From NCBI RefSeq assembly GCF_001570405.1, contig NZ_BBYM01000022.1, positions 82,408 through 146,407 on the forward strand: 64,000 bases of DNA, written 5' to 3'. The notes beneath the pieces are model-generated. The model made no database searches. It saw only the letters and a program-made list of their open reading frames with translations, and was not told the origin of the DNA. This document shows, piece after piece, positions 9,249 to 17,962 of this stretch. A program made the translations under genes and the position numbers. This DNA comes from Microtetraspora niveoalba (lineage in GTDB: Bacteria > Actinomycetota > Actinomycetes > Streptosporangiales > Streptosporangiaceae). Within the stretch, counting starts at the first letter, position 1, and every line of letters starts with the position of its first letter.

Positions 9249-10790
9249 TCAGCGGGAGGGAGCGGCGCCGGCGACGTGGCGGATCAGGTCGCCGACGCGG
9301 ACGATGCCCATGCAACGGCCCACCTCGTCGACCACCACCAGATCGTCGTAGACCCGGGACGCGTCCCGGCCCGCGAGCTGCATCGCGGCGATCGCGGGCG
9401 TCGTCCTGGGCACCGTCCGCGCCGCGTCCGCGATGCGACTGGCCGGCTTCTTCGCGTGCAGGGCGTGGCCGTACGCGCCGGCCATGAAGAGCAGGAAGCG
9501 GCTCCGGTCGGCGCTCCCCACCGGCCGCTGGTACTCGTCCACGAGGACGACGCTGGTGATCGACGGCTCGGAGCCGAACGCCGCGACCACGTCCTCGGCG
9601 GTCGCCTCGGAGGACAGCGTCACACCGGGGAGCAGGAGTTCCTGGACCCGCGGCCCGAGCAGCACCGCCGCGGGAGTGGCGTCCGGTACGGGCAGCGGGA
9701 CGCGCACCCGGACCCGGCCACCGGACGGCTTCCAGTCGATCGGCGCGAGCAGCGGACCCTGCGCCAGCCGGATGCCCCATCCGCGCGTCGCCGCGAGCTG
9801 GGCCTCCTCCCGCAACGCGGGGGCGAGCACGTGCGCGCCGAGGGCGCGCGCCACCCCGACGAGCGACTCGGCGAGCGCGCTCCCGCGCGGGTCGCGCGGC
9901 ACCCGCGCCACCAGGTCGCGGCCCAGCACGACCACGTACGGCGAGGCGTCGGCGAGCAGGTCGAGGGGCAGCGGCGCGCTGCCGAGCCCGCCGAAGGCGA
10001 TGAGATATCCGGCGGCCCGAAGGCCGTCGATCCCGGCGAGGAGGGCGCGGCGGCCGGTCTCGGGGATCTCCCCCTCGACCACCAGGATCAGCTCGCGCGG
10101 CCTGCGGCCGGAGGCGCGCACCGCCTCGTGCAGCGGGGCGAGGCCGCCGGAGCCGCCGATCACCGCGCGGGCGGGGACCGGCAGCATGAGCGGGAGGAGG
10201 GCCGCCGCCCGGGACGCGGCGAGCAGGCCCCGCACGGTGTCGGAGACGTCGGAGGGCACGCGCCCGGAGACCTCGCCCGCCGCCACCTCGACCGCGACGA
10301 CCCCGCCGGTGTCGAGGTCCACGACCGGCAGGAAGACCGGTGCGGCCCCCTGACCAGCCCCCTGACCATGAACACCGGGGTTCGCCCCCGTGGAACCGTA
10401 CGGGGGACCGGAAGCACCTGGCCCTGACGTGCCGGTCGACCTGACCAGGTGGCCGGAAGCACCCGGGCCCGCGCCGGCCGATCCGGCCAGGTGACCGGGA
10501 GCCTCGAAGCCTGCCGCAGCGGAGCCGGGCGCGTGGCCGGGAGCCTCGAAGCCTGCCGCAGCGGAGCCGGGAGCACCCGGGCCCGCGACGGCGGAGGTGT
10601 AGGGGCGGTCTGAGGACGCCGGGGCCGCCGGGGCCGATGGGGAAGCCCCCGACGGGTGGCCCGGACCACGGAGGCCCGGGGCCGGGTACCCGAGCGTGTG
10701 ACCCGGAGCGCTCGGATCCGCAGCGGAGGAGCCGGACACGGCGTCCGGGGCGGCCTGGGCGGGCGCCGCGTAGGGAAGGGGGACCGACAC
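9249..10790 (-). CDS. Degenerate EAL-domain protein with C-terminal CBS pair
   Basis: A 513-residue protein. Residues about 1-145 are a Pro/Ala/Gly-rich disordered region with near-exact 14-residue repeats. Residues about 150-350 look like an EAL fold (VFLPVVDLDTGGVVAVEV, later LIAFGGLGS, APLPLDLLADASPYVVVLGRDLV), but the catalytic EALLR motif is replaced by VEVAA and metal ligands are not evident, so cyclic-di-GMP hydrolysis is unlikely. The C-terminus (about 370-513) resembles two CBS motifs (ITSVVLVDEYQRPVG; YDDLVVVDEVGRCMGIV). It could be an adenosine- or c-di-GMP-sensing adaptor. The GTG start at 10790 lacks a clear ribosome site, so a downstream start is possible. Confidence 0.75.
   Translation of the reverse strand: MSVPLPYAAPAQAAPDAVSGSSAADPSAPGHTLGYPAPGLRGPGHPSGASPSAPAAPASSDRPYTSAVAGPGAPGSAAAGFEAPGHAPGSAAAGFEAPGHLAGSAGAGPGASGHLVRSTGTSGPGASGPPYGSTGANPGVHGQGAGQGAAPVFLPVVDLDTGGVVAVEVAAGEVSGRVPSDVSDTVRGLLAASRAAALLPLMLPVPARAVIGGSGGLAPLHEAVRASGRRPRELILVVEGEIPETGRRALLAGIDGLRAAGYLIAFGGLGSAPLPLDLLADASPYVVVLGRDLVARVPRDPRGSALAESLVGVARALGAHVLAPALREEAQLAATRGWGIRLAQGPLLAPIDWKPSGGRVRVRVPLPVPDATPAAVLLGPRVQELLLPGVTLSSEATAEDVVAAFGSEPSITSVVLVDEYQRPVGSADRSRFLLFMAGAYGHALHAKKPASRIADAARTVPRTTPAIAAMQLAGRDASRVYDDLVVVDEVGRCMGIVRVGDLIRHVAGAAPSR
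10499..10582 (-). repeat. 42-bp tandem repeat in the disordered N-terminus of the EAL-CBS protein
   Basis: GAGCCTCGAAGCCTGCCGCA recurs at 10499 and 10541 (period 42 bp = 14 codons) and the flanking bases also match, giving consecutive copies of the peptide GSAAAGFEAPGH. Looser versions continue on both sides. Confidence 0.75.
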
Positions 10791-11149
10791 GGGTTGAATT
10801 GTGCTGCCCCTCTACCGGTGACCGGAGGGGCGGGAAGTGAAGTTCACCCACATTTCCCCTCCCGTTCTGTCGGGATATATCACCGCAGGTCTGGCACGTC
10901 ATCGGGAGGCTCCGGCGGCCCTTCCAGCCCCGGCGTCACCGTCGCGCCCGCCTCGTCTCGCGTGCTCGTTCCCTGGGATCACCCGCCGCGCTCGTCTCGC
11001 GTGCTCGTTCCCGGCAGCGCGTCAGTGGCAAGCTCCGGCGGCCCTTCCGGCTCCGGAATCACCCGCCACGCCCGCCCCATCTGATGCAGGGCCGCGCTCG
11101 GTCCCCGGCGCGTCCCGGCAATGCGCGGCGCGGGATAACCTCGGGTCCC
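10791..11149. other. Divergent intergenic region with direct repeats
   Basis: No credible gene. CTCGTCTCGCGTGCTCGTTC occurs at 10952 and again at 10991 (period 39). A CTCCGGCGGCCCTTCC block occurs near 10911 and again near 11035. The region should hold promoters for the divergent EAL-CBS and acVLRF1 genes; no box stands out. Confidence 0.5.
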
Positions 11150-11905
11150 ATGACGGCACGACCGGCCGCGGGCGGAGGCAGATGGGTGACGGTCGCCCCC
11201 GAGCGCGTCGAGCGCTGGGCCGACGGCTTCACGGCCCGGCACGGCGCCGCGGAGGCGACGGCGACCCCCGATCTCGTACGGCTGACCGCGGCGGACGGCG
11301 CGGTGGCGGAGTTCCACGTGCCCTTCCCACCCCTGACCGAGGAAGAAGCAGCGGACGCCGCCGGACGGGCGCCCGGCCGCGGGGCGGGCGACGACCCGGT
11401 GGCGGCGCTCGCCGCGCACGCGCGGCGAGACCGGCTGGTCGGCGTCCTTCTCGTACGGCTCGGCGGCCACGCGGCGGGCGTGTTCGACGGGGAGCGGCTC
11501 GTGGCGTCCAAGGTCGGCTCCCGGCAGGTCCACGGCCGCAGCGCGGCGGGAGGGTGGTCGCAGCAGCGGTTCGCGCGGCGCAGGGAGAAGCAGTCCGCCG
11601 AGGCGCTGGAGGCCGCGGCCGACGTTGCCGTCCGCGTGCTGCTGCCGTACGCGGGGGAGCTGGAGGCGGTCGTGCTCGGCGGGGACCGGCGCGCGGTCGA
11701 GGGCGCGCTTCGCGACCGGCGGCTGGCGCCGCTGCGCGCTCTGGAACGCCCGCCGTTCCTCATGGTGCCCGACCCCCGGCTGGCCGTGCTGAAGGAGACC
11801 CCGGCGACGTTCCGAGCGGTCCGCGTCCGCGTCGTCGACCACCCCGGCACGCCGGAGGGTGCCGATCCCGTCGAGGGGCCGGCGCCGGGCCTCGATCGGG
11901 GCTGA
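11150..11905 (+). CDS. acVLRF1-family peptidyl-tRNA hydrolase (Vms1-like ribosome-rescue factor)
   Basis: A 251-residue protein of the actinobacterial Vms1-like release factor family. The diagnostic loop KVGSRQVHG followed by GGWSQQRFARRREKQ begins near residue 120; the glutamine-rich, basic loop corresponds to the GGQ-like hydrolysis loop of eRF1/Vms1. The C-terminal part (LLPYAGELEAVVLGGDR) resembles the eRF1-type domain that follows. It is expected to release nascent chains from stalled ribosomes. ATG 11150 gives the family-like N-terminus. An ABC-F translation factor follows, so the neighbourhood concerns ribosome stalling. Confidence 0.8.
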   Translation: MTARPAAGGGRWVTVAPERVERWADGFTARHGAAEATATPDLVRLTAADGAVAEFHVPFPPLTEEEAADAAGRAPGRGAGDDPVAALAAHARRDRLVGVLLVRLGGHAAGVFDGERLVASKVGSRQVHGRSAAGGWSQQRFARRREKQSAEALEAAADVAVRVLLPYAGELEAVVLGGDRRAVEGALRDRRLAPLRALERPPFLMVPDPRLAVLKETPATFRAVRVRVVDHPGTPEGADPVEGPAPGLDRG

Positions 11906-12103
11906 ACCGGTACACGCGCGGCGGCGACGGCGGAAGCGCCGCGATCCCGGCGTCTCGATCTCGCGCACACCCTGACACCCGTCTCGTCAACACAAGGCGC
12001 GTCTCGGCGAAGACCGTGACACCCGGCTCGTGAACACGAGGCGCCCCTCCCGGGAATCCTGGGATGTGATCTCACGGACCCGGGACGAACGCTGGACAGG
12101 CCG
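11906..12103. other. Intergenic region with an imperfect 30-bp direct repeat
   Basis: Two related blocks, about 11970-12003 and 12017-12050, share GACACCCG, CTCGT, AACAC and AGGCGC in the same order (period 47). No gene is visible in either strand. Confidence 0.5.
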
Positions 12104-12234
12104 TACACTGGGCGGTATGCGCGCTCCCGATTGATCGATTCCCCGAGCTCGCGCGGACCCGCTCTCTTCTCCGTTCCGGTGTCCGTGCGACCACGCGCCG
12201 GTCCTGACCCCACCACACGGGATTCCCCTTAATC
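12104..12234 (+). promoter_or_regulatory. ABC-F leader: -10 box and leaderless 5-codon uORF
   Basis: A TACACT -10 element (12104-12109) is followed after 7 nt by an ATG opening a 5-codon ORF (M-R-A-P-D, 12117-12134). The predicted transcript would begin essentially at this ATG. The remaining leader (about 100 nt to ATG 12235) has complementary segments (CCGGTGTCCGTG... and CCACGCGCCGG). ABC-F antibiotic-resistance genes are often controlled by uORF-coupled attenuation; whether this housekeeping-type ABC-F is so controlled is an inference. Confidence 0.4.
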
Positions 12235-13833
12235 ATGATCATTGCTACTGATGTCGAGCTGCGCGCCGGGTCCCGGCTGCTCATCGAGGGCGCCTCGTTC
12301 CGGGTGAACCCGGGCGACAAGATCGGCCTGGTCGGCCGCAACGGCGCGGGCAAGACCACCCTGACGAAGGTGCTCGCGGGCGAGGGCATCCCCGCCTCCG
12401 GCTCGGTCACCGCCGCCGGCAGCATCGGCTATCTGCCGCAGGACCCGCGCTCGGGCGACCTGAGCACCCTCGCCCGCGACCGGATCCTCTCCGCGCGCGG
12501 GCTGGACGAGGTGCTGCGCGAGCTGCGCGCCGCCGAGCAGGGCATGGCCGCCGACGACCCGCGCGTCCGCGACCGCGCCGTGCGCGCGTACGGCCGTCTG
12601 GAGGACCGCCTGCACGTCCTGGGCGGCTACGCGGCCGAGTCGGAGGCCGCCTCGATCGCCTCCAGCCTCGGCCTGCCCGACAGGGTGCTCACCCAGCCGC
12701 TGGAGACCCTGTCCGGAGGGCAGCGCCGCCGGGTCGAGCTGGCCCGGATCCTCTTCAGCGGAGCGGAGACTCTCCTGCTTGACGAGCCGACAAACCACCT
12801 CGATGCAGACTCGATCGGGTGGCTTCGTGATTTTTTACGATCCCACCAGGGCGGCTTGGTGATCATCAGCCATGACGTCAACCTACTTGAAGCGACGGTA
12901 AACCGGGTTCTGCACCTCGACGCCAACCGCTGCGTGATCGACACCTACAACGTCGGCTGGAAGGCGTACCTCGCCCAGCGGGAGACCGACGAGAAGCGCC
13001 GCAAGCGCGAGCGGGCCAACGCCGAGAAGCAGGCGTCGGTGCTGCTGGCCCAGGCCGACCGGATGCGGGCCAAGGCCACCAAGGCCAAGGCCGCGCAGGA
13101 CATGGAGCGCCGCGCCCGCCGGATGCTGGCCGGCGTGGAGGGCGAGCGGCGCAGCGACCGGGTCGCCAAGCTGCGCTTCCCCGAGCCCGCCCCCTGCGGC
13201 AAGACCCCGCTGACCGCCGCCGGGCTGTCCAAGTCGTACGGCTCGCTGGAGGTGTTCACGGACGTGGACGCCGCCGTGGACCGGGGCTCGCGGGTGGTCA
13301 TCCTCGGCCTCAACGGCGCGGGGAAGACCACGCTGCTGCGCCTGCTCGGCGGCATCGAGGAGCCCGACACCGGCGAGATCCGGCCCGGGCACGGCCTCAA
13401 GCTGGGCTACTACGCGCAGGAGCACGAGACCCTCGACTCCGGCCGCACCGTCCTGGAGAACATGCGCTCGGCCGGTCCCGACCTGGCCGACGTGGAGCTG
13501 CGCAAGGTGCTCGGCTCGTTCCTCTTCAGCGGCGACGACGTGGACAAGCCGGCCGGCGTCCTGTCCGGCGGGGAGAAGACGCGGCTCGCCCTGGCGACGC
13601 TGGTGTTGTCGAGCGCCAACGTACTGCTGCTCGACGAGCCCACCAACAACCTCGACCCCGCTTCGCGTGAGCAGGTCCTGTCGGCGCTGCGTTCGTACGC
13701 CGGGGCGATCGTGCTCGTCACACACGACGAAGGGGCCGTCGACGCACTTCAGCCCGACCGAGTGATCCTTTTGCCGGACGGGGTAGAGGACGCCTGGAGC
13801 GACGAATTTTCCGATCTTGTGGCCCTCGCCTGA
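12235..13833 (+). CDS. ABC-F family ATPase (translation factor type)
   Basis: A 532-residue soluble protein with two ABC domains in tandem and no membrane segment. Walker A GRNGAGKTTL (about 34-43) and GLNGAGKTTL (about 361-370); signatures LSGGQRRRVELA and LSGGEKTRLALA; Walker B LLLDEPTNHLD and LLLDEPTNNLD. Between the domains is a charged interdomain helix rich in Lys/Arg/Ala (about 240-310), the P-site tRNA interaction motif of ABC-F proteins. Such proteins act on the ribosome E site, relieving stalling or giving resistance. ATG 12235 begins the canonical MIIATDVELRAG. Vertically inherited actinobacterial type more likely than a drug-specific one. Confidence 0.92.
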   Translation: MIIATDVELRAGSRLLIEGASFRVNPGDKIGLVGRNGAGKTTLTKVLAGEGIPASGSVTAAGSIGYLPQDPRSGDLSTLARDRILSARGLDEVLRELRAAEQGMAADDPRVRDRAVRAYGRLEDRLHVLGGYAAESEAASIASSLGLPDRVLTQPLETLSGGQRRRVELARILFSGAETLLLDEPTNHLDADSIGWLRDFLRSHQGGLVIISHDVNLLEATVNRVLHLDANRCVIDTYNVGWKAYLAQRETDEKRRKRERANAEKQASVLLAQADRMRAKATKAKAAQDMERRARRMLAGVEGERRSDRVAKLRFPEPAPCGKTPLTAAGLSKSYGSLEVFTDVDAAVDRGSRVVILGLNGAGKTTLLRLLGGIEEPDTGEIRPGHGLKLGYYAQEHETLDSGRTVLENMRSAGPDLADVELRKVLGSFLFSGDDVDKPAGVLSGGEKTRLALATLVLSSANVLLLDEPTNNLDPASREQVLSALRSYAGAIVLVTHDEGAVDALQPDRVILLPDGVEDAWSDEFSDLVALA

Positions 13834-13947
13834 TCTTAATTTGAGCGGGTAGGGATCTTTTCCGGCTGAGTAGGTAGCCGATCCCGCCGAAATGACTGAT
13901 CATGGCCTGAGTAACGCTGCGGAAGTCTGGCACTACAGGAGGTACTC

Positions 13948-14163
13948 GTGGCCGAGACTCTGAAGAAGGGCACCCGGGTGACCGGGGCCGACCGTGAAAA
14001 GCTGGCCAGCGATCTCAAGAAGCGGTACGCCGCGGGTGAGAGCATCCGCGCGCTGGCCGCTTCGACCGGCCGGTCCTACGGGTTCATCCACCGCATCCTG
14101 AGCGAGTCCGGCGTGGCTCTGCGCGGGCGCGGCGGGGCGACCCGAGGGAAGTCCAAGCGCTAG
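13948..14163 (+). CDS. Small helix-turn-helix DNA-binding protein
   Basis: A 71-residue basic protein. Residues about 15-55 form an HTH (LKKRYAAGESIRALAASTGRSYGFIHRIL) that resembles the resolvase/sigma-type HTH seen in short conserved actinobacterial regulators, and the tail is Arg/Gly/Lys-rich. GTG 13948 is preceded by AGGAGG at 7 nt spacing. It stands 114 nt after the ABC-F gene in the same direction. Targets are unknown; abundance and nucleoid-type binding are possible. Confidence 0.85.
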   Translation: MAETLKKGTRVTGADREKLASDLKKRYAAGESIRALAASTGRSYGFIHRILSESGVALRGRGGATRGKSKR

Positions 14164-14291
14164 ATCCGCCTCGCGGGCGCGCGACCGCAGCCGCACGTTC
14201 CCAGACGCCGTGCGGTCCCGCCAGGAGCCATCAGAACGATATTCGGTAGGCTCGGGCGGGACCGCGGAAACGACGGACGCAGGAGCTGTGG

Positions 14292-15110
14292 ATGACGGAC
14301 GCGACACTTGGGGGGAGCACGGAGACGATCTCGGCGAGCGAGCTCGCGGAGATCGGACTGCGCTGTGAGGTGGACGGCGAGATCGCGACCATCACCCTGG
14401 ACCGGCCGGAACGGCGAAACGCCCAGACGTTCGCCACCTGGTCGGCACTGGCCCGGATCGGGGACACCCTCCCCGGCCAGGTACGGGTGGTCGTGGTCCG
14501 TGGTGAGGGGCCGTCCTTCTCAGCGGGCATCGACCTGCGCATGTTCACGCCCGAGGGGGTGCCCGGGCAGGGATCGTTCGGCACGGTCGCCACGCTCGAC
14601 GACACGGCCTTCGAGCAGGCGGTCGCCGAGGCCCAGCGCGGTTTCCTGTGGCTCCGCCGGCCCGACATCGTCTCCATCGCCGCCGTCCAGGGCCACGCGA
14701 TCGGAGCCGGATTCCAACTGGCGCTCTCCTGCGACCTGCGGATCGTCGCCGAGGACGTCAAGTTCTGCATGAAGGAGCCGGCGCTCGGGCTCGTTCCCGA
14801 TCTCACCGGCACCAAGCCGCTGGTCGACATCGTCGGGGTGTCCCGGGCCGTCGAGATCTGCCTGACCGCCCGCACCGTGGGCGCCGAGGAGGCGTTCCGG
14901 CTCGGCCTGGCGGAGCTGGTGGTTCCGGGTGAGGAGCTGCCGGCGGCCGTACGGGACCTCGCGGCGGCGCTGCTCGGCACGAACAGGGACGCCGCGACCG
15001 CGACCAAGCGCCTGCTCCAGGCCGCCCCCGGGCGGACCCTGGAGGAACAGGCCGCGGCCGAACGCTCCGAGCAGGCGGCGCGCATCCGTGCCATGTTCGC
15101 CGCGAGCTGA
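14292..15110 (+). CDS. Enoyl-CoA hydratase/isomerase family protein, atypical active site
   Basis: A 272-residue crotonase-fold protein. The oxyanion-hole regions are present (AGIDLRMF and GHAIGAGFQLAL). Of the two catalytic glutamates of classical enoyl-CoA hydratases, the second is kept (Glu in MKEPALGL), but the first is replaced by Gln142. It may therefore be an isomerase, a thioesterase-like member or another crotonase reaction rather than a true hydratase. ATG 14292 has an AGGAG box. It stands alone, without beta-oxidation neighbours. Confidence 0.85.
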   Translation: MTDATLGGSTETISASELAEIGLRCEVDGEIATITLDRPERRNAQTFATWSALARIGDTLPGQVRVVVVRGEGPSFSAGIDLRMFTPEGVPGQGSFGTVATLDDTAFEQAVAEAQRGFLWLRRPDIVSIAAVQGHAIGAGFQLALSCDLRIVAEDVKFCMKEPALGLVPDLTGTKPLVDIVGVSRAVEICLTARTVGAEEAFRLGLAELVVPGEELPAAVRDLAAALLGTNRDAATATKRLLQAAPGRTLEEQAAAERSEQAARIRAMFAAS

Positions 15111-15161
15111 CGCCGGAATGGGCGGTATCCTCCCCGGTGCTTCACAAGCGGGAGGATGAGC

Positions 15162-17042
15162 GTGGCGATGATGGGCGGGGGCTACGGCCCCCAGGTGATG
15201 CGGTCGCTCCGGCGTGACAGCTCGGTGACCAAGGAACGGCTGGCGCCGGGCACAGTGCGGCGCATCGCGGGGTATGCCCGGCCCTTCAAGGGCCAGATCG
15301 TCGGCTTCCTCGCGCTGGTGGTGGTCGGCGCCCTGATCGTGGTCGCCAACCCCCTCCTGATGAGGTCCGTCATCAACGACGGCATCATCCCCAAGCGTGT
15401 CGACGTCGTGGTCTGGCTGGCGGTCGCCATCGCGGCGCTCGCCGTGGTCGACGCCGGCATCGGCCTGGTCCAGCGGTGGTTCTCCGCCCGCATCGGCGAA
15501 GGGCTGATCTACAACCTCCGCACCGAGGTCTTCGACCACGTCCAGCGCATGCCCGTGGCGTTCTTCATGCGGGCGCAGACCGGCGCGCTGGTGTCCCGGC
15601 TGAACAGCGACGTCATCGGCGCGCAGCGGGCCCTCACGAGCACGCTGTCGTCCGTGGTCTCCAACGTCGTCAGCCTGGTCGTCGTGCTCGGCGCGATGCT
15701 CGTGCTGTCCTGGCAGATCACCCTGGTCGCCCTGGTCCTGCTGCCGATCTTCATCCTCCCGGCGAAGTGGGTCGGGCGGCGCATGTCGGCGCTCACCCGC
15801 GAGCAGATGCAGCTCGACGCCGAGATGAGCTCGATGATGACCGAGCGGTTCAACGTCGCCGGCGCCATGGTCGCCAAGCTGTACGGCAGGCCGGAGGACG
15901 AGGCGGTCCACTTCGCCGGGCGGGCCGGGCGGGTGCGCGACGTCGGCGTCATCGTGGCGATGTACGGCGCGGTCTTCCGGATCGCGCTCGGCCTGGTCGC
16001 CGCGCTCGCCACCGCGCTCGTCTACGGCATGGGCGGCGCGCTGGCCGTGAACGGCGTCTTCGAGCTGGGCACGCTGGTCGCGCTCGCCGCCCTGCTGATG
16101 CGCCTGTACGGCCCGCTCACCAGCCTGTCGAACGTGCACGTCGACGTGATGACCGCGCTGGTCAGCTTCGACCGGGTGTTCGAGGTGCTCGACCTGAAGC
16201 CCATGGTCGCGCAGGCGCCGGACGCCCGCCCCATCCCCGGCGGTCCGGTGACGATCGAGTTCGACGACGTGCACTTCCGCTATCCCGCGGCGTCCGAGGT
16301 GTCGCTGGCCTCGCTCGAGTCCGTCGCCCGGCCGGACACCGGCCCCTCGCAGCCGGTGCTCAACGGGGTGTCGTTCACCGCGCGGCCCGGCGAGCTGGTC
16401 GCGCTGGTCGGCCACTCCGGCGCGGGCAAGACCACCCTCACCTCACTGGTGTCCCGCCTCTACGACGTGAACGAGGGCGCCGTCCGCCTCAACGGGCTCG
16501 ACGTCAGGGACGCCACCATGGACAGCATCAGGGACACGGTCGGCGTCGTCATGCAGGACTCGCACCTGTTCCACGACACGATCGGCAACAACCTGCGCTA
16601 CGCCCGGCCGGAGGCGACCGACGAGGAGATCTGGGAGGCGCTGCGGGCCGCGCAGATCGGCGACCTCGTGAGCGCCCTTCCCGAGGGGCTGGACACGGTG
16701 GTCGGCGACCGCGGGTACCGGCTGTCCGGCGGCGAGAAGCAGCGGGTGGCGCTGGCCCGGCTGCTGCTGAAGGCCCCCGACGTGGTCGTGCTCGACGAGG
16801 CCACCGCCCACCTCGACTCCGAGTCCGAGGCGGCCGTGCAGAAGGCGCTCAAGATCGCGCTGGCCGGGCGCACCTCCCTGGTGATCGCGCACCGGCTCTC
16901 CACGATCAGGGAGGCCGACACGATCCTGGTGATCCAGGACGGCCAGGTCGTGGAGCGGGGCGGCCACGACGAGCTGCTCGCCCGCGACGGCGCCTACGCC
17001 GAGCTCTACCGGACCCAGTTCACAGGTAGCCCAGACGCGTGA
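15162..17042 (+). CDS. ABC transporter, fused permease-ATPase (half exporter)
   Basis: A 626-residue type IV exporter subunit: six-helix ABC_membrane domain (about 35-325) followed by an ATPase domain with Walker A GHSGAGKTTL, signature LSGGEKQRVALARLLL and Walker B VVVLDEATAHLD. It should work as a homodimer exporting a lipid or drug; partner and substrate are not evident. GGGAGG at 15150-15155 lies 6 nt before GTG 15162 but only abuts ATG 15156, so GTG 15162 is the likelier start. Its 3' end overlaps the convergent sulfotransferase gene by 23 bp. Confidence 0.9.
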   Translation: MAMMGGGYGPQVMRSLRRDSSVTKERLAPGTVRRIAGYARPFKGQIVGFLALVVVGALIVVANPLLMRSVINDGIIPKRVDVVVWLAVAIAALAVVDAGIGLVQRWFSARIGEGLIYNLRTEVFDHVQRMPVAFFMRAQTGALVSRLNSDVIGAQRALTSTLSSVVSNVVSLVVVLGAMLVLSWQITLVALVLLPIFILPAKWVGRRMSALTREQMQLDAEMSSMMTERFNVAGAMVAKLYGRPEDEAVHFAGRAGRVRDVGVIVAMYGAVFRIALGLVAALATALVYGMGGALAVNGVFELGTLVALAALLMRLYGPLTSLSNVHVDVMTALVSFDRVFEVLDLKPMVAQAPDARPIPGGPVTIEFDDVHFRYPAASEVSLASLESVARPDTGPSQPVLNGVSFTARPGELVALVGHSGAGKTTLTSLVSRLYDVNEGAVRLNGLDVRDATMDSIRDTVGVVMQDSHLFHDTIGNNLRYARPEATDEEIWEALRAAQIGDLVSALPEGLDTVVGDRGYRLSGGEKQRVALARLLLKAPDVVVLDEATAHLDSESEAAVQKALKIALAGRTSLVIAHRLSTIREADTILVIQDGQVVERGGHDELLARDGAYAELYRTQFTGSPDA

Positions 17043-17901
17043 GCTCCTCGCGCGCCACCTTCTCCACCAGTGCGAGGTCGGTGGCCGACAGCCGCGCCCG
17101 CCACGACCCCGCCTGCGGGGGCGCCGTGCCGTACAGCGCGACCGACGACAGCGAGGCCCCGAGGAACGCCGACACCGCCTCGACGGCCTCGGCCGGGTCG
17201 GCGACCACGTCCTCGTAGCGGAGCGTCAGCAACTGCTCGCGGGGCAGCTCCCTGCGCAGCGCCGCGCTGAGCCGTACGGCGGAGCGCCAGCGCAGGGCGC
17301 ACTTGCCCGCGGCGGGCATCGCCAGCCAGCGGTCCCGGTGGTCGGCGGACCGCACCCCGAGGAAGGGGCTGGGGAACTCCGCGTCCTCGCTGAGCATGTG
17401 GGGGCGGAACCACGCCATGCAGGCGGGGTCGGCCAGCATGTCGGCGACCACGTCCCTGCCGTCCCTGATGACCTGGACGAACCGGGCGTCGGGGAACGCC
17501 TGCAGCAGCACCGGCGCGCTGTAGAGCAGGTCGGGGCCGGCGTCGCCGTACGTGTCCGGGGCGGCGGCCTCCCGCACGCAGGGGCCCTCGCCGACCGCGC
17601 CGCCCGCCTCCCGGCAGGCGGCGGGGCATCCGGCGCAGGCGTCCGGTCCGATCCGCCACGCCTCGGCCAGGGCGTCCCTGATCACGCTCGGCGCGCCGCC
17701 GCTGCGGGCGATCGACGGCCGCCGCGCGAACGCGTAGACGACGCGGGTCACGGCGGGCCGGCCCATCGTCACATGGAAGCCGGCGGAACGTTTCAACGCG
17801 CGGGCCAGGAGCTCCGCGCCGGAATGCGGAGCGCCGAGCACGAACACCGGACGGCGGACCTTGACGCCGTTGACAACCAGGATGTGTGTCGGAGGTCGCA
17901 T
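17020..17901 (-). CDS. Sulfotransferase-family protein
   Basis: A 293-residue P-loop protein. FVLGAPHSGAELLARAL near the N-terminus matches the PAPS 5'-phosphosulfate loop, and VQVIRDGRDVVADML in the middle matches the 3'-phosphate-binding segment of Sulfotransfer_1/3 proteins. An internal cysteine cluster (CAGCPAAC, later C) lies between. It would transfer sulfate from PAPS to an unknown acceptor. ATG 17901 gives the canonical N-terminus; longer upstream frames are non-coding in character. Divergent from the LD-carboxypeptidase. Confidence 0.8.
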   Translation of the reverse strand: MRPPTHILVVNGVKVRRPVFVLGAPHSGAELLARALKRSAGFHVTMGRPAVTRVVYAFARRPSIARSGGAPSVIRDALAEAWRIGPDACAGCPAACREAGGAVGEGPCVREAAAPDTYGDAGPDLLYSAPVLLQAFPDARFVQVIRDGRDVVADMLADPACMAWFRPHMLSEDAEFPSPFLGVRSADHRDRWLAMPAAGKCALRWRSAVRLSAALRRELPREQLLTLRYEDVVADPAEAVEAVSAFLGASLSSVALYGTAPPQAGSWRARLSATDLALVEKVAREELTRLGYL

Positions 17902-17962
17902 AGGTACGGCTAGTCTGACAGCCTTTGCGAGGTGAACGAACGCAGCGACACCGGGTTGTGCC

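Noticed and set aside
12066..12077. TGTGATCTCACG as a second CRP site
   Set aside because: Spacing between half-sites is wrong (about 2 instead of 6) and symmetry is incomplete.
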